Notes: generated by a model from the letters alone, not told the origin. Numbered from the stretch's first letter, positions 1 through 10,700 are shown. The stretch: DNA of 64,000 nucleotides from an uncultured Tolumonas sp. (GCF_963678185.1 NZ_OY782757.1:1189001-1253000); one strand, 5' to 3'. Translations and numbers: made by a program.

Positions 1-1038
1 CATCAGCTTCCATACCGGCCGAGTCATAACGCCGGCCTTGTTCAGCTCGGTCAGCAATGTATCCCGCTGGGTTTGATCTTCACAGACGATCGCATTGAGC
101 CAGTAGTTGGACCGTCCATAGGAAGGCTCGATCACAAACTGGCATGCCTGATCCTTGAAGAACTCGGCATAGTGCATGGCAAGCGCCCGTTTCTGTGCCA
201 GGAACTGAGGCAAGGCCTCCATCTGGGCACATCCGAGGGCCGCATTCAGATTGGGCATGCGGTAGTTAAAGCCGGGTTCATCATGATAGAACTCGAACGG
301 ATGAGGCACTTTGGCCGTGGTGGTGATGTGCTTGGTGCGCGCCCCCTGTTCGGCATTCTGGCAGAGCACCATGCCACCCCCACCAGTGGTGATGATCTTG
401 TTACCATTGAAACTCAGGGCGGAAAATGCACTCAGCGTCCCTGTATGTTTACCTTTGTAATAAGAACCAAGGCTTTCAGCAGCATCTTCAACCAGCGCTA
501 TGCCCCAGCTCTGACACACAGCCTGCAACTCATCGAGCTCAACCGGATGACCAAAAGTATGCATTGGTACAACGGCTTTCAGACGACGTCCGCTTGCCTT
601 GTGGATAGCGCCGGTCTCGGTGCGAGAGGCCTGCTCTTCCAGCCAACTGGCCAGGGCAATGGGACACAGGCCCAGGCTCTGGCGTGACACGTCGACGAAC
701 ACGGGTTCTGCCCCCATGTGATGCAAAGCGTTGCAGGTCGCTACGAAGGTCAGCGGCTGGGTGATCACTAGATCGCCGGCCTGCACCCCTGCCATATAGA
801 GTGCGATGTGCAGCGCAGCCGTGCCGTTCATGGTGGCAACGGCACGGGCAGAACCGGTAAAAGCCGCTATTTGCTGCTCGAATTGTTCAACATAGGCACC
901 CACGCTGGAAACGAAGGTACTTTCCAGGGTATCGAGCACATATTGGCGCTCATTGCCGGCAAACGTCGGAGCGTGAAGAGGGATGAAGTCATCGGTTTTG
1001 TAGGTATCACGAATAAAACGTATCAATTGGGTATACAT
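1..1038 (-). CDS. LegC-type PLP-dependent sugar aminotransferase (3' end outside window)
   Basis: Fold-type I DegT/DnrJ/EryC1 aminotransferase of the LegC kind. It would transfer an amino group to the 4-keto sugar made by the dehydratase encoded just upstream, for a nonulosonic acid such as legionaminic acid, or another aminosugar. Seen: 346 codons are open to the window edge. The N-terminus has a substrate-entry motif (FIPLHAPTFAGNE). The PLP-lysine context SFNGNKIITTGGGGM places the Schiff-base lysine at about residue 214. The ATG at 1038 has a GAGGA Shine-Dalgarno and lies 9 bases after the dehydratase stop, so the pair is co-transcribed. The legionaminic assignment is inference: the family also serves other sugars, and the deciding neuB- and neuC-like genes would lie off the left edge. 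Confidence 0.85.
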   Translation of the reverse strand, partial: MYTQLIRFIRDTYKTDDFIPLHAPTFAGNERQYVLDTLESTFVSSVGAYVEQFEQQIAAFTGSARAVATMNGTAALHIALYMAGVQAGDLVITQPLTFVATCNALHHMGAEPVFVDVSRQSLGLCPIALASWLEEQASRTETGAIHKASGRRLKAVVPMHTFGHPVELDELQAVCQSWGIALVEDAAESLGSYYKGKHTGTLSAFSALSFNGNKIITTGGGGMVLCQNAEQGARTKHITTTAKVPHPFEFYHDEPGFNYRMPNLNAALGCAQMEALPQFLAQKRALAMHYAEFFKDQACQFVIEPSYGRSNYWLNAIVCEDQTQRDTLLTELNKAGVMTRPVWKLM

Positions 1039-1047
1039 ACCGATTCC

Positions 1048-2241
1048 TCACATCTTGCCGTCGAGATATTTGCCAGTTTCTTTATGGCCAAAGTCCGGGA
1101 TCATGGTGAAGAACAGCTCGACGAGCTCTTTCTTGTCCCAGGCGCGTTTCGTTTTCATGGCCGCGATGGTCTGTTCGAAATGGTTGAGCAAATCATTCTG
1201 ATATGAGGGTTCATTCTTGATGATGCCCAGGTTCTCGAACCGGGCCATATCCAGAACTTCCTTGTCGGTGAAAAACTCTTCGAAGTCTTTTTCACCCGTG
1301 GTGTCGCTCTCGGTGAAGAGGCAAGGCCACATCCCCTGCTCAGGCAGGCTCGCCATCAGGGTTCTGGCCTCATCCTCGTCCTTGCACAGATACGGCTTAT
1401 AACCGTGCTGCTCCAGATACTTCACGGCGATTTCGGCGAAGGTAATGAGGTGCAGGGATTCGCTGAGCCTGGGGAAAAAGATGTCCCGATTCTCCCCGAA
1501 GATGCAGGACATCAAACACAGCTCCCCGGACTCCTGAGGCGTCACGAAGTAACGCTTGATGTCGTTGGGGGCGACGATGGGCTGACGCTTTTGCAAGCGC
1601 TGGTTGAATCCATGCAGCAGGGAACCGTCGGAGAAGGCCACGTTGGCAAAACGGGCGGTTGAAATGGCAATCTGCTCGCTGCGACGCATCAGGAACATCT
1701 CCATGATCCGTTTGGAAGCCCCCATCATGTTGACCGGATTGGCCGCCTTATCCGTCGAGACGCAAAAGTACTTTTTCACCCCCATGTCGATGGATTGCTG
1801 AATCGTTTTGTCCGTGTTGAACACATTGACGTCGATCATGCGCATCAGAGTGAAGGGGTCCTTCTCGCTGCGCACATGCTTGAGAGCTGAGAGATTGAGC
1901 ACATAATCATAGGCGCCATCGGCCTTGATAAAGGAGTCATATTCAATGGAACCAATATCCAGTGCGAAAGTCTGGAAATCACCATCGATATACCCGAACG
2001 AGCTGCGGATATCCCGTACCAGCTCAACCATATTGTTCTCGCTGATATCGACAACATGCAACTTGAGCGGCTTTTTTTTAAATATTTCCTTAGTCACCGC
2101 CTGACCAATAGAGCCGGCCCCACCCAAAACAAGGAAGCGGGACTGGCTGACAATGTCAGATAATACTTTCTCATTACTGCCTATATCCTCAACAAACAGG
2201 TCTTTATTTCGACCGATGAGACTCAAAATATTATTCTTCAT
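1048..2241 (-). CDS. UDP-N-acetylglucosamine 4,6-dehydratase (CapD/FlaA1 family, LegB-like)
   Basis: Extended short-chain dehydrogenase/reductase that converts UDP-GlcNAc to a UDP-4-keto-6-deoxy sugar, the first step toward many bacillosamine- or legionaminate-type sugars. Seen: the NAD-binding motif GGAGSIG is at residues 40-46. In the catalytic segment (STDKAANPVNMMGASK, about 162-177) the usual tyrosine of the Y-x3-K motif is methionine (M173, K177), as known for WbpM/PglF-class enzymes. At 397 residues it is far shorter than the membrane-bound PglF/WbpM proteins and has no membrane segment, so it is a soluble form. It is the first gene after an AT-rich gap and is followed closely by the aminotransferase, its expected partner. 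Which final sugar is made cannot be decided here. Confidence 0.85.
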   Translation of the reverse strand: MKNNILSLIGRNKDLFVEDIGSNEKVLSDIVSQSRFLVLGGAGSIGQAVTKEIFKKKPLKLHVVDISENNMVELVRDIRSSFGYIDGDFQTFALDIGSIEYDSFIKADGAYDYVLNLSALKHVRSEKDPFTLMRMIDVNVFNTDKTIQQSIDMGVKKYFCVSTDKAANPVNMMGASKRIMEMFLMRRSEQIAISTARFANVAFSDGSLLHGFNQRLQKRQPIVAPNDIKRYFVTPQESGELCLMSCIFGENRDIFFPRLSESLHLITFAEIAVKYLEQHGYKPYLCKDEDEARTLMASLPEQGMWPCLFTESDTTGEKDFEEFFTDKEVLDMARFENLGIIKNEPSYQNDLLNHFEQTIAAMKTKRAWDKKELVELFFTMIPDFGHKETGKYLDGKM

Positions 2242-2923
2242 ATGATAATACCAATCTAAAGTTCAGTTCATGCAGTAGGGTAAAATTACAAAAATTATTT
2301 TTCCTACAAAGACTTTAAACATATAGTCTAAACTCAGCACCACTTTTAATAATGCCTATTTTTAACGTAACGCTTTCTCATCAGGCAGCAAATTCATCGT
2401 AGCATTACCTACGTCAGCTGAGTTTTCTGTGGCATAGCTCTGAAAAATACGACATTCATCTTCACCCATCCTCACATCGACTTTCTAATGAATCCGAAAC
2501 CATTTTGAATTTATCTAGCTAATAACACACAAAATAGTATCGTAAATTGGGATCTCTTACTCAAAACTCCCGTATTGTTTGTTGAAGCTACTCAAACTGA
2601 ACCTTCCCAAACCTTTTAATATTTTTATAACTTTCGACCCCAACAATAACAGTGTCAATAGAATTTTAAATGACTTATATTCTATTCCCCGGTTTTGGTA
2701 ATTATTTTTAATCATAGATAAGAACTAAATTAAACTGTAGCATTCATTTTTTCTCTGATAAAAAGCATAGAACACTAGCTAGAAAAATAGAGACATATTA
2801 CTTATCGATTCAAATCTCACATTTTTTCATATAGGGTTTTTATGTTCAATCGCCGAGTAGCATTCCAGAATAGTAGAAGTCATAATTACTATTTATATAT
2901 TTATTCACAATAACGAATGGACC
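2242..2923. other. AT-rich 682-base gap inside the polysaccharide operon
   Basis: No gene longer than about 40 codons is convincing here. The sequence is distinctly more AT-rich than the flanking genes. It separates wzz from the dehydratase although both run on the minus strand. One short open frame (2362-2469, minus) reads like coding sequence and has a locally higher GC content. The rest holds long A/T runs and no recognisable repeat or RNA structure. It may carry the promoter for the dehydratase-aminotransferase genes, or be the scar of lost or swapped polysaccharide genes. Confidence 0.7.
2362..2469 (-). CDS. Possible 35-codon ORF or gene remnant
   Basis: Minus-strand frame from the ATG at 2469 to the TAA at 2364-2362, encoding an acidic peptide that begins MGEDECRIFQSY and ends LLPDEKALR. 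A TAG lies in frame a few codons upstream. The residue mixture and local GC rise look protein-like against the AT-rich background, which is why it is recorded. There is no well-spaced Shine-Dalgarno. I do not recognise the sequence. It could be the C-terminal relic of a decayed gene, a small protein, or chance. Confidence 0.25.
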   Translation of the reverse strand: MGEDECRIFQSYATENSADVGNATMNLLPDEKALR

Positions 2924-4039
2924 TTATTTTTTAATAAATGCATTAAAAAACAAAAAGTTACAACAACCAAATATAAAACCAAGCACTAAACCTAGAATTA
3001 GAATCAGAGCTTTTTTCGGTTTATCTTTAGTCACCGGCTCATCAGGCATATCTATAAAGCCAAATGCATTACCAGTTGCTGAACTAATTTTAATTTCATT
3101 CAATGACTTCAATTGTTGCTGAATATCAAAGTAACGTTTAGTCAGTGTAGGTTGAGATGCTTTTAATAAAGATAATTTGGCAGATAGTGCTTTACTACCA
3201 AGTAAATACATCGTTGAATCGCTTATTTCTGTTGGCAAATTTGCAGATACTTCAATCAGATTCACTTCCTTCGCTTGAGCCAACGCATCAGATACATTTT
3301 TTATCTGCAGCTTTAGCATATCCTCTGCATTAGTTTCCAATAATTTGGCTTCTACAGTAAGATCTTGGCGGAATTTAATAAGTAAAAGTGCAATTTCTCG
3401 TTCATTATTTTTTATAATTTTTGCATTCACAGATGTGATATATTGTTGCAGTAATATCTGAGAGCGCTTTGCCGTATCTGCTGATAAAGTTATGGTATCA
3501 AAAGTCTTCTTTAGATCATCGGCTGCAGTATATTTAATATTTTTCTCAGTAATTTCCTTCAATACTACTTTCTGCTCTCGCTCTGATTTACCTTTAATTT
3601 TTTCTTTATAAAAATCAGAACTAACAACAAATAATCGTCTTTCATCCTGAGAATTTAAAGCGTCTTTAAACTCTTTAAATAAATTTGTTTGTAAAGTAGC
3701 AAATTGCAACTGTTTAGATTCTTCCGTTTTTGTCTGTAGACCATCAGCCGTCGTAATCATTGGTGCATTACGGTCCAGATTCTGAGCCATCTGATAAAAC
3801 TCCCCCATATCCGAGGCTTTCGGTGCAGTAATTACCGCTTTTGATGTCCACACCTCTTCTGCCGTAAATGCATAAACTCCAGCAGCTAATGTTGTTGCTG
3901 CAGTGATCAATGCAATTTTAGCCTTCTGCTTCCAAAGAGTACGAAACAACTCTATCAGATTGATGTTATCACTATCCTGATAAGGCATCGGATATGGATA
4001 GGGCATGTTGGCTTGTTGCTGGAATTCTTTGTTATTCAT
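2924..4039 (-). CDS. wzz: Wzz/FepE-type polysaccharide chain-length regulator
   Basis: Inner-membrane polysaccharide co-polymerase that sets the chain length of O-antigen or a related polymer made by the Wzy pathway. Seen: 371 residues, with a Pro/Tyr-rich cytoplasmic start, a first membrane helix at about 41-58, a long helical periplasmic domain, and the family's Pro-rich segment (FIDMPDEPVTKDKPKKA) directly before a second helix at about 344-366. Size and two-helix plan match the Wzz family. It is the first gene after the JUMPstart element 75 bases upstream, so it probably heads the surface-polysaccharide operon. It is AT-rich and followed by an AT-rich gap, as is common for variable O-antigen regions. 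Whether it serves O-antigen or another polymer is not shown here. Confidence 0.88.
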   Translation of the reverse strand: MNNKEFQQQANMPYPYPMPYQDSDNINLIELFRTLWKQKAKIALITAATTLAAGVYAFTAEEVWTSKAVITAPKASDMGEFYQMAQNLDRNAPMITTADGLQTKTEESKQLQFATLQTNLFKEFKDALNSQDERRLFVVSSDFYKEKIKGKSEREQKVVLKEITEKNIKYTAADDLKKTFDTITLSADTAKRSQILLQQYITSVNAKIIKNNEREIALLLIKFRQDLTVEAKLLETNAEDMLKLQIKNVSDALAQAKEVNLIEVSANLPTEISDSTMYLLGSKALSAKLSLLKASQPTLTKRYFDIQQQLKSLNEIKISSATGNAFGFIDMPDEPVTKDKPKKALILILGLVLGFIFGCCNFLFFNAFIKK

Positions 4040-4113
4040 AATTCACTCAAAATGACCGTTGGTAATAATAGTTAGTCTTAATCTTAAAAGGGGAGGGTTA
4101 CTGAATTTTTTCT

Positions 4114-4140
4114 ACGCTACCGCCCCTGGCTTACCACTGC
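4114..4140 (-). promoter_or_regulatory. JUMPstart sequence containing an ops element
   Basis: Read on the minus strand this is GCAGTGGTAAGCCAGG followed at once by GGCGGTAGCGT, the ops element (4114-4124). Together they match the conserved JUMPstart of enterobacterial O-antigen, capsule and LPS-core operons. In known systems RNA polymerase pauses at ops and recruits RfaH, which suppresses termination in long operons. It lies 75 bases ahead of wzz. A TACAAT hexamer (4163-4168, minus) just upstream could be the -10 of the operon promoter. Confidence 0.9.
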
Positions 4141-4218
4141 CACAGTGCGGATAGTTTTTTAAATTGTAGGAAAAACTACTCAGCAACTGGATAGCTTTTC
4201 TGATTCATATTGCAAAGA

Positions 4219-5232
4219 TTACTCTTCATATCCGTTAGGATTTTGTGATTGCCAACGCCAAGCATCCAGCATCATATTTTGCAGGCCACGTTCAGCTTTC
4301 CAGCCTAAATCTGTTGCAGCATAAGTAGGGTCAGCCCAGCATTCCGCAATATCACCTGGTCGGCGAGCAACAATTTGGTATGTAATCTTTTTGTCAGAAA
4401 CAAGCTTAAAGGCATTCACCATTTCCAGTACGGAATAGCCTTGCCCAGTACCGAGATTATAGGTCAGTACACCACGCTCACGTTTGATGCGTTCAATGGC
4501 TTTGATGTGACCGATAGCAAGATCGACCACATGGATGTAATCGCGTACACCGGTGCCATCTGGTGTTGAGTAGTCATTACCGAATACGGATAGTTGTGGT
4601 AAACGACCAATGGCAACTTGGCTTATAAATGGCAACAGATTATTCGGAATACCGTTCGGGTCCTCGCCAATAGATCCGGATGGATGCGCTCCTACTGGGT
4701 TAAAATAACGTAAAAGTACAATACCCCAGCGAGAGTCGGCTTTTGACACGTCACGGAGGATCTCTTCAACCATTAATTTGGAGCGGCCATAAGGGTTTGT
4801 CGCTGACAAAGGAAAGCTTTCGTTAATTGGTACCGCGTGTGGATCACCATAAACGGTAGCTGAAGAACTGAATACTAAATCAAACACATTATGCTGTTGC
4901 ATAACTTCGCACAGCGTTAGCGTAGCTGCAATATTGTTTTGGTAGTATTTGAGGGGTAAGCGGGTTGATTCACCAACGGCTTTCAAGCCTGCAAAATGGA
5001 TAACCGATTTGATCTCATGTTGCTGGAATATGTGAGTAAGCGTATCAGCATCACGGACATCTGCCTCATAAAAAACAGGCGATTTGCCAGTCAAAGCTTG
5101 AATTCGATTAAGTACTTCTGGGTGTGAATTACAAAAATTATCAACAACTACAACGTTATAACCTGCTTGTAGTAATTCGACTGTAGTGTGACTACCAATA
5201 TAGCCAGCCCCACCAGTTACTAGAATGGTCAT
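4219..5232 (-). CDS. galE: UDP-glucose 4-epimerase
   Basis: Interconverts UDP-glucose and UDP-galactose with bound NAD, in the cytosol, supplying galactose for surface polysaccharides and the Leloir pathway. Seen: 337 residues, the normal GalE length. There is an N-terminal Rossmann motif [10 protein letters not shown], the FSSSATVYG strand carrying the catalytic Ser/Thr, the catalytic tyrosine-lysine pair in NPYGRSK, and a C-terminal [12 protein letters not shown] segment typical of GalE. No galT or galK is nearby. It stands just upstream of the JUMPstart element on the same strand, so it is outside the RfaH-type unit, though its position suggests a supply role for the polysaccharide locus. 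Confidence 0.97.
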   Translation of the reverse strand: MTILVTGGAGYIGSHTTVELLQAGYNVVVVDNFCNSHPEVLNRIQALTGKSPVFYEADVRDADTLTHIFQQHEIKSVIHFAGLKAVGESTRLPLKYYQNNIAATLTLCEVMQQHNVFDLVFSSSATVYGDPHAVPINESFPLSATNPYGRSKLMVEEILRDVSKADSRWGIVLLRYFNPVGAHPSGSIGEDPNGIPNNLLPFISQVAIGRLPQLSVFGNDYSTPDGTGVRDYIHVVDLAIGHIKAIERIKRERGVLTYNLGTGQGYSVLEMVNAFKLVSDKKITYQIVARRPGDIAECWADPTYAATDLGWKAERGLQNMMLDAWRWQSQNPNGYEE

Positions 5233-5381
5233 ACTAAATTTTACCTGTAGGCAGTTTTATTCGTGTATATTAATTTTTATAATGTGTAACCTGTTTCTCT
5301 CTGTCATTGTAAACAGGGGACACGATATTGACTACCCTTCTTTTTATTCAGTGTTGATTATATGAGTGCTAACACTTACTG

Positions 5382-7721
5382 TTACTCGATAAAAAAAGAC
5401 ACTTTATTAAATAATCCATGATCATTGATGACACTAATATGGTGTAAGCCTATACGGTCGAAGGCAATGCGAATGCTCTGATTATTTTGAGTTATCCCTA
5501 CTAAATTTTGATCTTTGAACCAATAGTGAATCCCCTGCCCGCCTGATGCTTTAACTGAAATAATGAGTGGGCTAGCTCCTACTCTGCGAATTGCAGCCCC
5601 CTCTTTTACGCCACTAATTAGCAGCTGGCTTTGTAATTGCGTTTCAGTCACAGGGCAATCGGGAGACACTGGCGGTAAACGATTTTCCCGCCACTCCTGT
5701 GCTGGTAACCATGGTTCCAGTATTGCTGGCCACAGATCGATTGTTTTCTGTGTTGTATACGAGCATTCGGGGCGAACCCGCCCCCCTCCCTTATTTAACC
5801 ACACGCTAACTTGCTGCATTTCGTTCATGGTTTGTTCTGATGACCGCAACGTTGGTGGAACAGCCTTATCAAGTATCCATGCTTTATGTGCCTGACGACA
5901 GTTTGTATCTGTTAGCGGTAAGATTTGTCCTGATGGCCAACAGATAGTTGCGGTTGAAACACTATTCGGTTTAGGCATCGGCAATGCAGCAGCTGTTTGA
6001 GCTAAATTTTGTGCCTGTAATAGACTATCAACCATTTGTAGTAATGGCACCGCTACCCCTGCTCCAAATTGCCCAGCGACGGGAGTACCATCAGGCCGGC
6101 CAATCCAGATACCAATGAGATAACGATCATTGACACCTACAGCCCAAGCATCCCGAAACCCGTAACTCGTGCCAGTTTTATATGCAAGTGGCCAATGCCT
6201 ATTCCATTCAGTTGCAGTGCCTGGTTGCCATTCCCCAGTCAAAATAAGCCGTGTAATCCACGCAGCACCCGCTGAAATAATCAATTTCTCTTGTAAGGGC
6301 GTCTCTCGAGTAAAACGTAGCTGAGCCATTTTTCCTGTTCGGGCAAATACACTGTAGCTTTGGACTAACGATTCAAGTGAGGTGCCAACTCCGCCCAAAA
6401 TTAACGATAAATTAGGTTGTGCAAAATCAGGAAACTGCAGCGTCATGCCACCATTTCTCAGTTGTGCGACAAATCGTTTCGGGCCATAAGCTTCCAGTAA
6501 TTGAACAGCGGGTAAATTGAGGGAACGGTGCAATGCATCACTGGCCGAAACCGGACCAGAAAACCCTTGAGAGAAATTACCCGGTTGGTATTGCTCAGTC
6601 TGGCGTGGAATATCTTGTAACAGTGATTCAGAATGGATGAGACCATCATCCATCGCCATGGCATATAGAAAGGGTTTCAGTGTAGAACCCGGTGAGCGGA
6701 TAGCTGACACCATATCGACAAATCCATGCCGGTCTGTGTCTTCCAGCCCTGTAGAGCCTAGATAGGCTCTAACCGCCATCGATTTACTTTCTGTAACTAA
6801 AATTGCAATAGAGGTGCGTTCGGGTAATTGATGGCGCCATCCTTTTACAGTTTCTTCCAGACGTGACTGTAAACTCGCATCGATGGTTGTGTGGATAAGC
6901 CGCTCATTACTCTCATTTTTCATCCGCTGTGCGAGTAATGGTGCTAGCTGCGGTACTTGGCGTGGTGGCAACCACAGCATTTCTTCTTTTGCTTCGGTTA
7001 TATCTTGTGCTGACCAGATACCAAAATTTAATAATCGATTTAATACTTTATCCCGAGCCTTTTGTGCTCGATCTGGATAACGATCGGGCCGTAACCGGCT
7101 GGGCGATTGTGGTAATACAGCGAGCAAGGCCGCTTCAGCATGCGTTAATTCAGCCGGTGGTTTACCCAGATAACTCCAGCTTGCCGCTGCAATTCCCTCT
7201 TGTGTTCCACCAAAAGGTGCTCGATTGAGATATATCTGAAGAATTTCGTCCTTACTGTAATGCCATTCCAGTTGTAACGTACGCCAGGCTTCTATCAGTT
7301 TTCCACCAAATGTGCGTTCATGCGGCTCAATCAGACGGGCAACCTGCATAGTGATGGTGCTGCCCCCAGAAACGATCCGATGATTACTCAAGTTTTGCCA
7401 TGCAGCTCTGATGATAGAAAACGGATTAAGCCCCAAATGATGATAAAACCAGCGGTCTTCGTAACCGAGCAATGCTTGCAAATAGAGCGGCGATACCTCG
7501 TTTAATTTCACCGGATAGCGCCAGATACCTTGTTCATCAGGAAATCGCCAAAGTGGAGTGCCATCTTCCGCAAGAACAATGCGGGCCAACTGACCTTCTG
7601 TGGTAGGAAGCGGCCAGATTTTATCCGCCAGCCATGCCATACCAAGACATAACAACAATGCTAAAAATATACGGCGAAAAAAGGCCGCCCAACGGCGGCC
7701 CTGCATAAAGCACCCTATCAT
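5382..7721 (-). CDS. pbpC: Penicillin-binding protein 1C, bifunctional peptidoglycan synthase
   Basis: Class A PBP anchored in the inner membrane. Seen: a signal-anchor helix at about residues 11-30. The GT51 glycosyltransferase carries EDRWFYHHLG (about 87) and GGSTITMQ. The transpeptidase carries the SxxK motif in SPGSTLKPF (about 345), an SLN motif and KTGTS (about 514). A C-terminal BiPBP_C-type domain completes the PbpC plan. Start choice: the ATG at 7721 shares one base with the stop of the upstream gene (TAATG) and has a GGTGGAAG Shine-Dalgarno. An ATG six codons earlier (7739) lacks one. The coupling to the macroglobulin gene matches the widespread yfhM-pbpC pairing, thought to combine protease trapping with cell-wall repair. 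In E. coli PBP1C the transpeptidase role is unclear. Confidence 0.95.
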   Translation of the reverse strand: MIGCFMQGRRWAAFFRRIFLALLLCLGMAWLADKIWPLPTTEGQLARIVLAEDGTPLWRFPDEQGIWRYPVKLNEVSPLYLQALLGYEDRWFYHHLGLNPFSIIRAAWQNLSNHRIVSGGSTITMQVARLIEPHERTFGGKLIEAWRTLQLEWHYSKDEILQIYLNRAPFGGTQEGIAAASWSYLGKPPAELTHAEAALLAVLPQSPSRLRPDRYPDRAQKARDKVLNRLLNFGIWSAQDITEAKEEMLWLPPRQVPQLAPLLAQRMKNESNERLIHTTIDASLQSRLEETVKGWRHQLPERTSIAILVTESKSMAVRAYLGSTGLEDTDRHGFVDMVSAIRSPGSTLKPFLYAMAMDDGLIHSESLLQDIPRQTEQYQPGNFSQGFSGPVSASDALHRSLNLPAVQLLEAYGPKRFVAQLRNGGMTLQFPDFAQPNLSLILGGVGTSLESLVQSYSVFARTGKMAQLRFTRETPLQEKLIISAGAAWITRLILTGEWQPGTATEWNRHWPLAYKTGTSYGFRDAWAVGVNDRYLIGIWIGRPDGTPVAGQFGAGVAVPLLQMVDSLLQAQNLAQTAAALPMPKPNSVSTATICWPSGQILPLTDTNCRQAHKAWILDKAVPPTLRSSEQTMNEMQQVSVWLNKGGGRVRPECSYTTQKTIDLWPAILEPWLPAQEWRENRLPPVSPDCPVTETQLQSQLLISGVKEGAAIRRVGASPLIISVKASGGQGIHYWFKDQNLVGITQNNQSIRIAFDRIGLHHISVINDHGLFNKVSFFIE

Positions 7722-10700
7722 TAATGAACTTCCACCCATTCTGGCGAATCCCCGCGCGCGTTCACCGCAGGTTGATACATTGATTCCACCATCGGCATTG
7801 GCATATGAAAACGCCCCGGAGAAACAGCACGGGCAATATAGACAATATCCCGGCGGCTATAGCCATCCAGTTCGATTGCAGCAACATAACGATCATCACG
7901 ATATTCCTGATGCTTAATTGATGTTTGCTGTGCTTTTTCCAGCAATGCTTTGAATTGAGTTAATTCAGTCAATGCCATGTTGCTGTTTTCCAGATTTTGG
8001 TTTTCCAGCTCAAGACCTGCAGGTAAAAGATCAACCACCAGCGCATCGGGTACACGTTGATCAGCCCAGACGCTCAAATGCACTACCAACAAATCACCCC
8101 GATTCAGCTGATTTAAGTTAGGTATTTTCCCCTGTAAATCAAAAATTTCACGGGTAATATGGACCCCATTTTCAGCCGGTTTCGGTTTGGTTTGCGGATA
8201 ACCCGTCACATCAGCACGCAGATATAAAGGATTCTCTGCCGTTGAAGCAACAGTTACCCCTTTGAGTATGCTTTCATCGTTCAAGTTGTAGGTCTGTTGA
8301 GTCTTGTTACTCAATTCTGCAACGGGTTGCTGAGACTGTAATACAGATGCCTGCCAATCAGCTTCTGGCTGCGCAATGGAATGACGGGCCGCCATAAAGA
8401 GTGCATTACGCTCTTGCGTTGACAGATAACCCTGACTTTGCATTAAATCACTCAGCTGCATCTGCAAATCGGGTTGTTTTTCCGGCAGTTGTTGATTTTC
8501 CAGCAACAGCGACAGAATTAACGCCCGATCACGCAGTTCTGTCCCATAATCGGCATACCAGTAATATCCATGACGGTCATATTTGTAATTCAGGCCTTGT
8601 TGTAGCAATGCATCAACCCGCCGTTGATCGCCCATTTTCTGTAAAGCAACCGCTAAATGGATCAGAGGTAACCCTGAAATAGCATCATTCCGGCGTTGAT
8701 ACAATTGGCGTAACGCCCCCAGAGGCGCCTGTTTTTGCCCGGACAGCACAAGCCCGGCATATGCCTGAATCGAGAAGCGTTCCGCACTCAACGCTGATGA
8801 ATAATAAGGTTGCACAGCATTACGATCTTGCAGGTAACGAAGTAGCCGCTGCTGGGCATTTTCCAGTGCAGCTGCCGGTATAGCAAAACCTTGATCGCGC
8901 GCGCGCAGTAAGAAATCGGTGACATACACCGTCAGCCAATACTCTTCCGGCCCTTTGTTATCCCACAATGAGAAACCACCGTTGCTAAGTTGCATTCCCA
9001 GCAAGCGCTCAATGCCTTTCTCTATTTTCTGACGGCGGACCTGATCACTGTCTGATGTCGCAATGCCCATCTGTTTTAACTGAGCGCTGGTGACATATAG
9101 CGAAGGATAAAGCCCACTGGTGGTTTGCTCTAAGCAACCATACGGGTAAGCTTCTAGCTCACGAATATGAGTAGCAATATCCAGCATCGGCTTGGCACTA
9201 AGCGATAAATGCATCGTTAAACTTTCAGGATCAAGTTGTTGTGCATCGCCGAGCGGTAAAGGCCACGGCTGATCTTTCGATAAAACGTGGTTATAGCGAT
9301 AACTCATCGCAGGGTAAGCAGGTCTGACACCCACCGACCATTGCTTATCGAAAGCGGCAGACATGTTGCCCAGTTTCACGCCTTCAATATGCATATCTAA
9401 CTTGCCATTACCAAACCCAGTACGCGCTTTTACTGGAATTTGTAATGTCTTGCGTTCACCATCTTTTAGCGAAACGGTCGCATTGCTATCACCAGTCAGA
9501 CGTATTTTATCTTTGGCGGTATAGGTCACTTTGAGCTGCTGTGGCTGACCAGAGTTATTACTGAGATCCAACGCAAATGTAGCAGCATCACCGCCCGCTA
9601 AGAAACGAGGCATAGCGAGTTCAGCAATTAGTGGGGCAGCAACAGTGATTTTATTTTCTGCCACACCATATTCATCGTCACTCCACACCTGCGCCATTAA
9701 GCGAAGTTCACCATTAAAGTCAGGAATATTGAAACTGACCTCAGCATTCCCCTTTTCATCGACGTTAATCACGGAGGATTGCTGCGCCACAATCAGCACT
9801 TTAGTTTGTGGTTTTTTACCCCCTTTGGTGGGGTCTGCATCGCCGCCATAACGCAGGCTGGCAAGTGGGGCTGAGTTTCCCTCTATGAGCTGACCGTAGA
9901 TATCAAATTGATCGATACCATAATGGCGTTTACCAAAGAATCCGGTAAATGGATCGGGGGTCACGTAATCGGTGATATTTAAGACACCACTATCTACCGC
10001 CGACACAATGACGTGTAGTTTTTCAGGCAACTTACCGTTCATTTTGCTGGCTTTCAGGTGTAAGTTCAGCGCTTGATTAGGTTGTGCTTTGGCTGGAGCC
10101 TGCAATTCCAGATTAATTTTACGATCATCACGTTGCAGAGGCAGATGGATCAACCCAACAGCCCGACGTGGCAGTTTACTGTTTTTCTCTTGCTGACTGG
10201 CCGGGCGGATCAGTAATGCGCTGACATACAGATCATGACGTTGCCATTTTTTATCAACCGGAATAGTAAATTCACCTTGCCCATTTTCAGGCAATTCGAT
10301 CGGTTGTTTCCATAACAGTCCATCTAATGATTCCACCAGCAGATAACCTTTACCTGCCGATGGTGATTCAATACGGACTCGCGCCGTATCGCCGGAGGAG
10401 TAGGCTTTACGATCTAAGGTTATTTTCAGCTGATCAGGACGCACAACCCCATTCGGTGTACCGGATTCATCCCAGCGATAACCAGCCCAGAAACGTACCG
10501 CGGTCATCACACCAGTCAGTGGATCTTCGACTTCGATGCGGTAGCCACCCCATTCAACCGGAAAACTGACTTTAGTATCTTCACCGACTTTGGTGGTTAT
10601 GTGATCTTCTGCCATACGGATGTCTTTTTTGTTGGATGAGTAATCCCAACTGCCATCGCCGTAGTACCAGTAATAATCTTCGCGTTCGCGTATAAACCGA

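Noticed and set aside
73..687. A 204-codon plus-strand frame opposite the aminotransferase
   Set aside because: The minus strand shows the complete LegC motif set; the plus frame is its shadow.
808..1206. Plus-strand frame spanning the dehydratase/aminotransferase junction
   Set aside because: It covers two well-supported minus-strand genes and has no family resemblance.
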